Positions 15,101-27,400 of a stretch of 64,000 nucleotides of DNA are shown here, piece after piece. Below the pieces are notes generated by a model. It made no database searches. It saw only the letters and a program-made list of their open reading frames with translations, and had not been told where the DNA came from. The translations under genes and the position numbers were made by a program. The stretch's first letter is position 1, and each line of letters starts with the position of its first letter. Origin of the DNA: Gymnorhina tibicen (Eukaryota; Chordata; Aves; Passeriformes; Artamidae); NCBI GenBank assembly GCA_013399875.1, contig VXAZ01000263.1, forward strand, positions 2,280,876-2,344,875, written 5' to 3'.

Positions 15101-16776
15101 CTTATTTACTAGAAATTTCTAAAGTATTGCCATGGTAAATAGCCAGAAACTGGTCTGAAGAACCATATTAATAATAAAATTTGCATTCTTAGCCTTTTCA
15201 TGGTCTGGAAATCCCCAAAACAGCTTCATTGCTATTGCTCGGCCGGTTGGCTTTACACCATGGGCTCCAGGGTATCTGAGCTATTATTAGGCTCCTCAAC
15301 AGGAAAAATCAAAGCTGTCCACTGCCTACAGAGAGGGAAGTTAGAGAGGGCTGACCTGGGAGACATGAAAGAGATCCTCCTTTTGGGTCTAGCTGTGCTG
15401 GTGACACACAGCTGAGTAATTTGGGATTTGTCCAGGAGGCGGTTTGGGCTGCAGTGAACCGCTGAATTCTGTACCTCCTTCTCCCACTGCTGTGCAGAAC
15501 CTTTCCCTTTTGTCAGGGAAGTATGTTAATCCTTTTTTCTTAGTTAACCAGCCCACCAGCCAGGCCTGTTGCATTTAAAAGAGCTCATCTGTTGTTTGGG
15601 TACTGGTGGGCAGCATGGAGGACCCGCCTGAGCCCCGTGTTCTCTGCTGCCTCGAGGAGCCGTACCGGAGGGGTGTGGTAAAACACTGTCATTGCCACTT
15701 TTAGCCCAGCTACTGTGATCAGCACAACTCTGCTGGCAACTCTCAGCTGAGCAAGGATGAACAGGGACTTGGGAGCCAGTTTTGCTGACAGCTGTTTCAT
15801 TTTACAGAAATTTAATTGACCTTGCACTGTGCGTACCTGATGGGACAGGCAGGAGAAATGCAGTGAGAGAAGTTCCAAGTAGTGCATTGACCTTGAGATT
15901 ATTTAATCTGATTCACTGAAGTTTGAGGCCAGTTTTTAATAGCAAAACTGAGAATAATAAGGAAGTCTCAGAATTTTTTTTTTCTCTGACCTCATCTCTA
16001 CCCCTCTTCTCCCTTCCTCCGAAAGAAAAATGGCAATTAAGAAAAGTCTCAAGATGTGCCCAACACACTTGGCATTTTAATTGGCATCAAATATGTTTCA
16101 ATCTACTGAATTTAGAGGTGGGAACCCTGAGAAATATTTTCCCCTGGCATTAATGTACACTGATCAGTACAATTTAATAACCAGTAAATAAAAATACCAC
16201 TTGAAAAGCAGTCTGAAATTAATCCATCATAGCACACCCAAACTGAGTGAACTATGCCCACCTACAGAATAATGACAAGCACGTAATTTTCCTGTAACAT
16301 ACCTGAAGCTAGAAAGAGAGCAGAACAAATATAAAACCTGTTTCCGCAGCGTACTGAGCTTTTTCTTAAAAATTGGAAAACAGAGGCTTTATTTAAAATC
16401 TGGTTTCTGATACGAGACAATTTTAGAACAGGCAGAGAAGGAGGGAAGTTGGGAAAGGGGAAGGGGGGGGCGGGCATAATAACTTTTGTACAACCTTTGT
16501 TTTCATGTAATTCTAGTTTAGTACTGATACATAGCCCTGATGAGAGCATATGGGAAAAAGCTGGGATTTCTGACCCAGAGTGTGTCTGATTGCAGGCAGA
16601 TACTTCAAATATAAGTTGAGGGATTCTCCCTTGTGAGCATGTAAAACAGGTTCCCTCCAAATTTTGTCAGAGAGATTAATTTAGTGATAAGAAATGAACT
16701 TGTCCTGTGCTGGCCCCTGTCACTGGGAGCCTTTTGGACACCAAATAGATGCCTGGTCTCACTTAGCATCCAGATC

Positions 16777-16841
16777 CAAAAAAAAAAAAAAAAAAAAAAA
16801 ACCAAAAAAACCCAAAAAAACCCAAAACAAAGCAAAAAAAC
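16777..16841 (+). repeat. A-rich tract
   Basis: A run of 23 adenines, then A7 runs broken by CCC and C. No retrotransposed gene is recognisable just upstream, and avian CR1 elements do not end in poly-A, so it is read as simple sequence. Confidence 0.8.
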
Positions 16842-17658
16842 ACCCAGTGGAAATTATTCTCTCACTTATCTTTGGGTATTTAGAAAATATTTCTGTTCCA
16901 AGCTTTCTTTTTAATTACATGTTGGTTGTTCCTACATTATTAAGAGTTCTAAGAACCTTGCCTCCTTTGTCTCTCAAAAGGCTCCTTTTGTTTTCTTCAT
17001 AGTCTCATCTGTAACAAGCTTCCCATGACTGCCATAATATCTGTGAGCTGCCTTTATCTTTATTTCAGTCATATGCTGGCTTGAACCACAAGTTGCATTT
17101 CTCAAAGAATTTTAAGATTATTTTCAGTTGTAACTTTTTCAGTTAGCCTTGGTTCTTACAGGAATTAATTATTTATGTTGTGGTCACTATAACTCCTATG
17201 TTAATAATTTCAGAGTAGAAAAGAGGCATGTGAAGGTCAGAAGTCTAAGTAATGGTGAATCATCCTAGCAAATGCAAATTTGTATGCACTAGCTATTTTG
17301 TATGAACAAAATTGTATTTACATCAAAGCACATCATTACATCCTGTATCACTAAGGTCTTGTTTGCCTTTAAAAATACTATAGTAAATAATGAAAAAAAC
17401 TATGTATTCTTTGTGAATATATTAGTTAATAAAGGTGATTATTAGAGGGAACCTGTTAAATTATCAAAATATCTCTGTACTTTTTAATGTGAATATGTAT
17501 AAACATGCAGATGTGTATATATTAATGTGTTTACATGTGTATAATTAGTACACATATTGATGTACTTAAACATAGATGCATATGTTAATACTAAATTTAT
17601 AAGTTAGAAACCAGTGCACTGGATGATTTTAAACAGTGATTGATGTGAACAGGAAAGT

Positions 17659-17692
17659 CTGTGTGTGTGTGTGTCTGTCTGTCTGTGTGTGC
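17659..17692 (+). repeat. (GT)n/(CTGT)n compound microsatellite
   Basis: GT dinucleotides, then GTCT units, then GT again. Confidence 0.9.
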
Positions 17693-20600
17693 ATGTGAAG
17701 CAGAAATGGCTTTTTCCATTTTTGCCTGGTTCAAAATAAGATCAAATATAAATACTTTATGACTGGGAAGCCTGTTAGTATGTGCCGTGCTGCTGATGTA
17801 ATACCAAAGCAAAACACATGGAGAGTTGTGGAATTCCCATCTATTTTTCTATATTGAGAGCATTTTGAGACTGTTCTGATGCCTTTGATGACCTTGTGGT
17901 TGTGTAAATGCCGTAAGTCTCAGGAAAGCAGAGGCAGAGAATTGCTGTGCTCAACAGCATCACCCTCCAAGCAGTGTGTCCTGTCAGCACCTGCTTGCCT
18001 GCTCCTTTGCACCTCAAGCCAGATGAAAGTCAACTTTGTATTAATCAGTTAGGTTCTGTGTTTGCACCAGCTTATTATTAAGGAAGGATTTGTGAATTCT
18101 CCTGTTCTGGCAGAGAGGAGTCTCCTGGGAAGCTCAACACCTCAAAGCAGAGGAAACAGTGCTGGTCTGTTATAGACATGTTTGTGATCTGTGAGCTTCT
18201 GTATTTATTTGCATCAAGATATGATTTATTTTGTGAATAATCCCTCTGACATCAAGGCAACTATTTGCAGAGAAAGGTACATGGTTTAATGTGAGCATGG
18301 TTGGCAGAGTCTGGCCTGTGGTACTTTGATGCCTGCAACAAAATGCTCCTGTCATCACAGGAGCTGACATGGTGTCACAAACAATTACAGGTTGAGATGA
18401 GCTGCTGTCCGGACTGGGATGTGGGTGACTGTTTCTGGAATAGATATAAAGTTCTCCATTGCATGACATAAAAATGCTCAGGTACTGCAGAAAGATGCTC
18501 AAATTTGAACTGTTTTCACTCATGTTTGTCGAGTCTCTGTGCCTTCTTCTCTCATTTCTTGCTGAGAGCAGAGGACATTGCACCATGAAGTGCTGTCCAA
18601 AACTCAAATGAGCAGTGAACAGGTGGTACATTGTCAGGCTATTTCAGATCATGGAAACCATTTGTCCAGTTTTAGATTGCTATTGCTAGCAGCGTGTCTT
18701 TTAGTTGTGAGAAAGAGAAGAGGTTATTTAAAACTTAAACGACTCCTGTTTGCCTTTCAGAGCATGCCAAGTGGGATTTCAGAAAGAATGCTTGCAGATC
18801 ACAGGCAGCTTCCCCTGAATCTATTTGATGCAATTCTCATTTATTTTCAATGTGAAACATTGGAAAGAGCTCACACAGCAGTTCAGTTCAATGAGACATG
18901 CACAAACTCATTTTGGAGTGGGTTTGGGGCTCAAGCGCAGTGAGCAAGAGGGATGAAGAGGCAATTCTGATTTCTTTGATGTACTTCATTTATATCACCT
19001 CTCCACAGCCTGCTTCAATGCAGTGTGTCCAAGACCCCAGGGCTGTGGAGCTGTGTGTTAAAGCTGGTCACTCTTTCAGTATCTCTGAAGTTAGGGAAAA
19101 TGAGACAGAAGTCAGTGATAGGTCCTTAAATACAGAAGCTGCCCTGCCAAAATATAGCACAATAAATTTGCCAGAGGAAGGGTGATATACAGGGAAACAA
19201 GCCCATGGTAATGGCCAGTGGTAACACTGAATTACCAAGACACCTTTTAAACTTTCTGGAGTATGCTGAATGATGTGAGTTTTCAGCTTCTTCTAACAAA
19301 GTGTTGTAGCTGAGATTCCAGAGTGGCTGGAGGACATAAGGGGTCAGTGACTTCGGAGAGAAACAGGCAGGAAAGATCTGCTGCTGTGCAGGGACAGCCA
19401 CATGGTACAGGAACACTTGGGCATCCTCAGGAGGAAGATATTTGGCCTGTGATGTAAGGAAAAACTTTGTCTCACAAACTTTGGGCTTTCTTTGTTCCCC
19501 TGTTCACCTGCTGCCATGTGTTGGGCTGTACAGGACTAGGCACATAATGTCTGCATGAGCTCTGGCACTCGTGTGGCCACAGGCCATTCAGCGCTGCTCT
19601 GAGGCTGTGCCTGCAAAGAGAATGAAGCAGATAGGCCAGCTGAGCTGTAATGTTCACTTGCTGCACACATTCCTGCATTTGCTCTAGAGCTGGAAAGCAA
19701 GGGCTTTTCTTGGTGACTTCCTATTTTAAGATTTCAGAATATGTCTTCATCCTATGCAAACAAGTGCTGTCATTTCTTCCATGGCATTTATTTTGGTCTT
19801 AATTAAGTTCATTAACGTATTTCTCTACCCTCTTCACTTAGGAGTCTCTTAGTTGTACTGAACAGAAAACAAATTCTCTTCTCAGTTGCTGCTCTCTTTC
19901 TGGCACTCTTGTGGTTTGCCAAGAATCTAGTCTATATCAAGTAAGATTTCATGACAAATGCCATCCAACCTGCTAAAACATTCACTGATTTTCTTTACTG
20001 TCTTTCAACTTCCTATACTTTCTTGAACTCCTAACAGCTGTCAGAACCCAACTTTAGGGTGCTGACTGTTATACAGGTTTTTCAAGGTAGGAAAAAGGAG
20101 TGAAGATTATGAGATGGTATCTTTCCAGGAATAAATATGTACCCATTTTGTTACCCATTCTGCCACATAAAGATTTTCAAAGCCACTGCCTTATTGCTAC
20201 ATAATATATAATGTTGCATTTGTGGATTAATAGAGATTCTTTCCCCCCACCTCTTTCATCCCTTTACTTACCTTTCACTTAAATTCTTTTGTGTATTTTT
20301 CACATATCCTTTCACTTACCTTTTTTCAGTAGGTAGCCATTTCAACATGGAATTTGTAAATACCAGCTATAACTGATTTTCTCTCTCCCATGTTCTCTGG
20401 CCATCAGTTTACTCTGCTCACAACTAGTTATTGCATAGATATAGTTATATCATCTGTACTTGGGATGATGCTTAAGAAAGCCTTCTATTCCTCTCTTTTC
20501 AAAATAAATAACTGAATCTTGAAGCTGTAAATTTACAGTTTTGGAATACAGGAGATTGCAATAATGACTGAATACCTGTCAGGCAGGAATATTCCAATTA

Positions 20601-21317
20601 CAGAAGTTGAATTAATTCAGTTTGATGGATGATAATGCTTCTGGCAGCACATATCAGGGAAGTAACTTGGTCCCCAGCAGAAATGTCTGTATTTGAATAC
20701 AGCTAAAGCACTGTTATAACACTATTAGAGGGAGCTGTTGCTGTGCATTTATTTTTTCCCCGAAGTCTCTCTGTAGATAAAAGAGATGAAGAAGAGAATG
20801 GGTAGAGACATCTGAATTTAAATAGTTGTCTTTTAAAACACACTTATGTTTTAGTCTTGTGGACATTCTGCTCAAACTTTGGGAGTGGTGCCTTTGTCTA
20901 ATTATTACTGAAGTAAGAAACACAGTTAAAATGTCCTTGCAGGAAATGTGTGCATATATTTTTATACAATAGGACATTATACCTGTCTTGTAATTTTTCC
21001 TCTTTAATGTGTGTCAGTAAGGTATTTGGGAGCTTGGAATGGGGATTTTATGCATTTTTGTATGTGTTTGCTTGGATTTTTTTTCCCTTCATCTGCAAGA
21101 CTTGTTTTAGTAGGAGGAAATAACTTTATTTTGAAAGAAGTATCAGCAAACTTAGCAAAAAGAATGTATTTGTTACAGCTGTATTTAGTGCCAATCATGA
21201 GACTGTATTATTGTGTGACAACCTTTCACCAGGAGATTTTATCCCTATTTTGGAATGCAAAGATGGATAGATGGATTTGAAAAACAGTAACAAGAACTCT
21301 TCTTTTTTTCTGATTAG

Positions 21318-21418
21318 ATCCTTCAGATGATGAAGCTATTGAAAAAGCAAGTGATAACAGAACAGCAACACATCAAGATTCACATTCCAAACCTGCTGTG
21401 AAAAAGAAAAGAAAGCAG
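21318..21418 (+). CDS. CMSS1: CMSS1 exon (first in window)
   Basis: Acceptor TTAG precedes 21318 and donor GTTTGT follows 21418. The exon enters in phase 1: the first codon is completed by one base from an upstream exon. It encodes the acidic stretch [13 protein letters not shown], then a lysine run ending KKKRKQ. The N-terminal acidic region is the least conserved part of the family, so identity rests on the phase-compatible downstream exons. Confidence 0.85.
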
Positions 21419-24400
21419 GTTTGTAAATTAAGCAATTATTTAGCATAAATATGATAATGCATAGGGAAACATAATCTGCTTTTTTTCAGTAAAGGGACAG
21501 TTTTCTTCAGTCTATCCAATCTGTTCATATAACAAATTTGTTTAAATTATGTTGCCGTATTTGGAAGTGATCACATTCTAGTACGTTTCAGTAATAACTC
21601 CACACTTGTTTTGTGTGAGTTGAGATTGCCGGGCCTGTCCTATAAAGCGACTGTTAGTGGTACAAGCCTGGATAGTGCTACTGAGTATCTTCTCCTGCAA
21701 TCTTTTCCTTTCCCTGCACACACAAAGTCTGGAAGGCTATATTTTATGTTGCACAGATTCTCTACCCAAGCATGTCCCCAGTGCAAGGTCCGAATGAAAA
21801 AGAATTTAGGTCTGCATGGATTGATATTTTCTTACCCTTGCAGTGCTAAAAACTTCATTTAATGCCAATAGGAACTGTGTTGTTCAGCATTACATGGAGT
21901 ATGCCAGGGAACAGGCAGCATCACCATCACCCCAGTTTGAGGAAAAAAAGTCATCTAGAGGTCAGCCGATTTTAAGAAGTTTCTTGTTGGAAGGTAAATT
22001 TGTTCTGCCCTCCTCGTACCACCCAGGAGAATCAACTGAGTGGCTGTCAGAGAGCTAAAATTACACTGGAAGCTATCTCTCCTTGAGGTTGTGGATATTA
22101 ATTTTGACCCCTAGGTCAATAGTAAATTCACTCTGTAATGCCTAGGCAATTGCCCAAGTGAAAGCCATTTGCAGGGATGTTCTTTTTTTGTAACAGAGAA
22201 GTGTAAACAACATGGTAGCAATTACTATGCTTTTGGATGTCTTTCCAAGGAGACCAAAGGTGAAGTGATCCAAATATCTGAATTAGATCAATGTTTTGAT
22301 TAGGAAGGAGAGCCAAGCAATACAGGAGAAAGCTGTATTACCTTTGTACAAGCTCTACCAGGGGGTCAGATGCTGAGGAGTGAGAATTCTTATGGAACCA
22401 GTTTTTATCACCATTTTCACTTAGGCATTTAGAAGTAGGTTAAGCCACTTTGTTTGGAAGGGTTGCTTGACCCTTTTTATGAGAACATTAGAAAGGATAG
22501 CCAACACAAGTTACTTGCCAAGGTGGCCTGGGACCGCTCAGCTGTAGCAGAACACCTGCCACTGGTCTTTCTGCCATATAAAGACTATCAGCCTGGGTGT
22601 TGGAATCAAGTAATTCGATGTTTAGATGTGAAACTGCAAGAGGGAAATGCTTTATGGGAGCTCAAATTCATGGATGGGTTATTGCACATCTTTTAGACAT
22701 ACAAAATGAGATGTATTTATGGAAAGCTGGTGGTTTTGTAGTTCTGGTGCAAATAACGTAACCCCTTTTACTCATCCCTGCCTTATTCTGCAATGGACTT
22801 GGCACCTTTAAGCCTGTCACGAGACAACCAAACAGAGTTATGAGCATCTATGTTCCTAGTCTGCAGGCTGTCCTCGGGCTTACAGTGACATGAATAATCT
22901 GTCTCCAGTCCGAATGATGCAGTGATGTGTTTACTTTGTCACAAACTCCAAAAGTAAGAATGTGTGGCTGACCTGGAATGTAAACTTCCATGCACATGCA
23001 AGACTGTTTTCACTCTACATTTGAATTTCCCATAACTTTGGCAGCATGTAAAGAAAAAAAGCATGTTAGAAATATAATACAGGAAATATTTTATGTTCTG
23101 TGTATGATTAACAAACAAGGAATTTATGACATTTTAGTTCATAAATCAGTGGTCTCGGCACAGATTTCCTGTTTTCTGCATTTTAAGAATTTCCATGTAA
23201 AAATAGCATAAAAACACAGAGCACAAGGGAGCCGGGTCAAAAACCAGTTGGTTGTCTGCTTTGTGTCTTGCATAAGAAAAGCATGCAAATGACCTTTCCT
23301 TAAGGGTGGCATGCAAAGAGCTATTGCGTGAGTAGGTAAGCAACTAATGCTTGGATAAGGGTCAGAAGTTCAGGTTAGATCAGATGCTGAAATATTTTAG
23401 ACTGCAGATCATCAAAGACGTGTAAGTTTACAGCCATTCACCACCATGAAGTTTCTCTCTTTTTATGTCATTATTTTTAATGTCTGAATAAAGTGGATTT
23501 ACTATTTCTGGGCTAATAATATACTATACCTAAAAATATATATGTGTCGAGGTTTGATGCTGGCTAAGCACCAGGCACCCATGAAAAAACTATTCACTCA
23601 TTTTCCTCTGCTATAGCTAAGCAAAGGAGGGGAAATTAAAACTAAAACTTCATGAGTTGAGATAAGGACTAGGGGAAAAACATTTTAAGGGCAAAACAGG
23701 CTCAAAACTTAAACAGTACAAAGAAAATTTATTATTAACAGAATTAAGAGTAAAAAGGGCAGTGAGAACTAAAATAAACCTTTAGAACACCTTTACTAGT
23801 CCCTTCCTCTTTCCACTAACTGCGCAAGGAGACAAAACATGGGGTTTTGGTCAGTTTTTCACTTCTTAAAAATCTTTCTTCAGTACGCTTAAGGAAAAGA
23901 GTTTCTTTCTTCTGCTGTGCCGTGGGATCCTTCCCACGGGAGATAGTTCTCTGCAAACTTTTCTAGCGTGGTTTTAACTTTCACAAACAGCAACCCACCC
24001 AACCTGCTGTAACCCAAGTCCCTCCCACGGGCCAAGCAGTCTTCCCACAACTGCCTAGCGTGGGTCATTTTAGTTCATGGGGTTTAGTCTTTTAAGGACA
24101 AGCTGTTCTAGTTGGGAAGCAAGGGTTCTCTATCTCTGGAAGTAAGGATCCTCTCTCTGTTTGAATTCCTCACTAGATTACAGCTTTTCAGCATCCACTC
24201 TCTCCAGTGTGAGCACTGCTGCTCATGGGCTGCGCGTGGATCTCTGCATCTCCCCGTGCACCTAATGAGTTACAGAGAAACAGTTTGTTGTACTATAGTC
24301 CTCACCACGGCTTGCAGAAGAATCTCAGCTCTGGCACTTGGAGCACTTTTTCCCTCTCCTTCTTTTCACTGACTTCAGTGCTGCCATGTTGGTTCTCTTC

Positions 24401-27400
24401 ACGTGTCCTCACTTTTCCTTTGCACTCAGACTCGGAAGAAAGTTAGTGTCTGTAGGTTTGTTTGTTCTCAAGTTCCATCAATTGAAGAGTTCTTATAGAG
24501 CTTCGCTGCACTGAAAAGGTTGATTTCATCTGGGCTCCATATGGGGGAATTGTTCCCCACGTTTTCATCGCTCGCCACATGGTCTCTGCCAGCACTGCAC
24601 AGGCGGCCCCGGCCACGCCGTCCCAGCCTTGGGAAGGCTCCGGCCATGCAGCCCCCAGCAGCCCCTGCCAGGATGGGTCCCGGTGGCCACCTCCCCACCC
24701 TTCAGGAGAAGAAAAGAGCTTCCTGTGCTTTTTCCTTTCTTAAATATGTCATCACAGAGGCATTACCAACTTGTCTAATTGGGCCACTGCCCATTGTCGG
24801 AGCCTTCAGCAATTGGCTCTGTGCCGGACATAGAAGTTTTGAGCAGCTTTTCTCCCACCCCCACCAAAAACCAGGCTGTGTTAAACCAACACAATATGCA
24901 GTGTAAAGGAGATAATTTTGAGCCTTACCATGCTTCTCTAAGGAAGCAAGACTTTGACTACAAGCCTGCTGTGTGCTTGTGTTGCCTGCTGTGTGTTTCT
25001 GTGTCTGTTGAAAGAAAGGGTTACATACTGCCTTCAGAAAAGAAGCCACGGCATTTGGTGATACATTCAAACATTTGAATGAAGGCTTAGCAGTAAGAAG
25101 TTTTTTCTTTTAGAGAATTTTTTTCAGTTTTGTGGCACATTTCATTCTTTTCTCATACAGATACCAGTTGGGAGTGTTTGCAGAGTTATGTAAAGCAGTT
25201 CACAATGTATAAGAAGGGAGAAATGGGCCCAAAGTGAATGAGTGACATTTTTCAATATGCTGGAAGAGTGGTAGCACCACTGGGATAGGGAACCATCATA
25301 CTCTACAGGAGGAGAGAGATTCAGGTTGGCCCTTTTCTGACTTTTTGATTGCTTGTAGGTATCCCTTGACTGAAGCAATCCAAAGGCTTGTTCTCTGCAT
25401 AAAATACGATGTTGAACATAAAATTTATGATTAAAATACCTGGCAAATGGCCTTTAAGTATCTATGGACAGCTGGGATGTGTAAGAGTAGAGCAGAGGGT
25501 AGCTCTGTTTCAGTCTCAGTGTCTGGGAATGCTAATGGTAGGGATAGGAATGAAGAAATGTGTGGTGGTGTTTTAAAAACACTTGAATCAGAGTCAGGAC
25601 AGAGATTTTTAAAATAGAAACAAACCAAAAATAAAACAAAAAGCTTATATTAACTCTGGAACAATTTTGTTATTGGAAGTGAGTTTCCACTTGCAGTCAT
25701 TCCCTTCATTTCTAGTGAAGATAATCTCTGTTTATACCTGAGAAAATCACAGGGACAGATCTCTGTTGTTGAGGCAAGATACGATCCCTATCACAGCTTC
25801 TCATGGGTTTTGATGCAGGCTGTGTTACATTCCCGTCGTAGCCATAGAGTGCTTTGCTGGCTGTAGCAAGTCCCCAGCCAAATCTTCTCTGGCAATTCCT
25901 AAGTTTCATTTCAATCCTCAACCAGTTTCAGAGCCACTGCCATACAATACTGCTGCCTTTGCAAGGGCAGTGACTGTGGCTGCATCACAGCACAGAAAGC
26001 AAGAGGTCATTTATTTGTGTTGAGCATGGTGGTTACCTGTTTTTATAGCTAGTTTAGCCAAGGGAGTGGGGAGGAAAAGAGAAATGTAGGCGTAATATGA
26101 CCAATTAAACTTCAAAAAATGCTTCTGATAAGGCTGTGAGAGTTGGAAAGGCAGGAATGTGCTGGGTTGGGTCATTTAGTACCAGTTGCCATGAAGTGTC
26201 CTCCTGGTAAGGTGGGGCAGTGCAAGGAGGGCTCAGAAAGGCCCAGATGCTCTGAACTTCTGTTAGCTTTCCTGTGGCCCTCTTGGGGCCTGATGGAAGC
26301 TGACTTCCCAAGGGAGCAAAGGAGCAGCTTCTCTGGCTTTCAGCTGGGCTCCCTTTCCTGCTGATGCTTTTTCTCTCAGGCTTTCCCCAGGGAGGAGTGC
26401 TGGATTTACTGTTCTTGAGTTTTTCAGTGCTCCATGTGATGAGTCTCCACATTTTCTCACAAGAGCAGAGTTTTCCAGCCAAATGCACCATAGTAGCATG
26501 GAGCTTTTTCCTGCAGCTCAGCCTATTTTCCCATTACTCTTCGTCAAGTCACTTATTAAGTTCCAAAGCCTGTCTATGTAGATAAATTTGCATTTCCATG
26601 AGGTAGAAGGTCCTAAGAAGGCAAAAGAAAAGAGAATTGCTGTGCTCCAAACAAGGGAGGTCTGTGCCTCGCTTCCTCTGTTTCGGACAATTTTAGGTGG
26701 CTAAGGACAAATCCTACCCTTGGATTATGTGAACAGGAACTCTGGTACAAATGGACCAATTCAGCCTGTTCACTCAGGCACAAAAGAGGGTTAATGATAG
26801 CAGCACATGTTGGATTATTCTGAAATGCACCATGTATTTTTCTTGTGTGTATTTGACCCTGCCTGCTATGAGGAGACAAAGCAAGGATGGGGTAGGACAA
26901 ATGTGAAACATGTTTTCCTAAATTTTGCATTACAAGTGTAGAAGGAACTCCAGAGCATGATTGTTTCCAATTAATCTTGCCCTGTTCCATGCTATTTTTT
27001 ACTGTCTGGATGCTCACCTTAGACTCAGTTATTTTAGAACAGTACTGGCAAAGTTTAGAAAAACTATCAGACGCAGTAATAGAGATTAAAAATATAAATT
27101 TAGTGGTAGATTTTGTTCATATTTTCCTCCTGATTTTTTTTAAAGTATCAAAACCTGCTTTTCACCATTTTATGGAATTATGACTACACCCTGGATGTTT
27201 CAATTTTCTCTTCTTTTATTCCCTCTCTTGGTTGCAACAACAATCTCAATTCCAAAATTACTTTATATACATGTAACTGTAAGAATTTGATTCCTTCTTC
27301 AGTTGGGGAAGTACAGTTTTATTTGTTTTTTCCTAAGCCAGCATTATAGTTTCTGTATCTCCTCTTACCCCCTTTGCCTGCCTTTGGTGACTTTTTTTTT

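Larger units (their letters stand above)
1..21317 (+). other. CMSS1: CMSS1 intron (5' part outside window)
   Basis: No exon, RNA gene or named transposon could be supported on either strand. Open frames here are short, overlap each other and have no splice or family support. In humans FILIP1L lies antisense inside this large intron, but none of its long coiled-coil exons is visible, so it is expected further upstream. Confidence 0.7.
23545..24893 (-). mobile_element. solo LTR of an avian endogenous retrovirus (ERVL-like)
   Basis: A 1349-bp element bounded by TG...CA and flanked by the perfect 5-bp direct repeat ATATG (23540-23544 and 24894-24898). It resembles, from memory, a long LTR common in bird genomes, with repeated units around 'CCCACGGG' and 'AGCGTGG'. 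Orientation is inferred as minus: on that strand there are CCAAT boxes (24812-24816, 24778-24782), a TATTTAAG TATA-like box (24739-24746) and an AATAAA signal about 1 kb downstream (23728-23733). No internal retroviral genes are present, so it is a solo LTR from recombination. The 5-bp duplication favours an ERVL-type class. It lies in a CMSS1 intron, antisense to the gene. Confidence 0.85.

Noticed and set aside
16684..16841. Poly-A tract as the tail of a processed pseudogene
   Set aside because: No recognisable mRNA-derived sequence upstream and no flanking target duplication seen.
18578..18943. 121-codon frame on the + strand
   Set aside because: No homology recognised and no splice structure.
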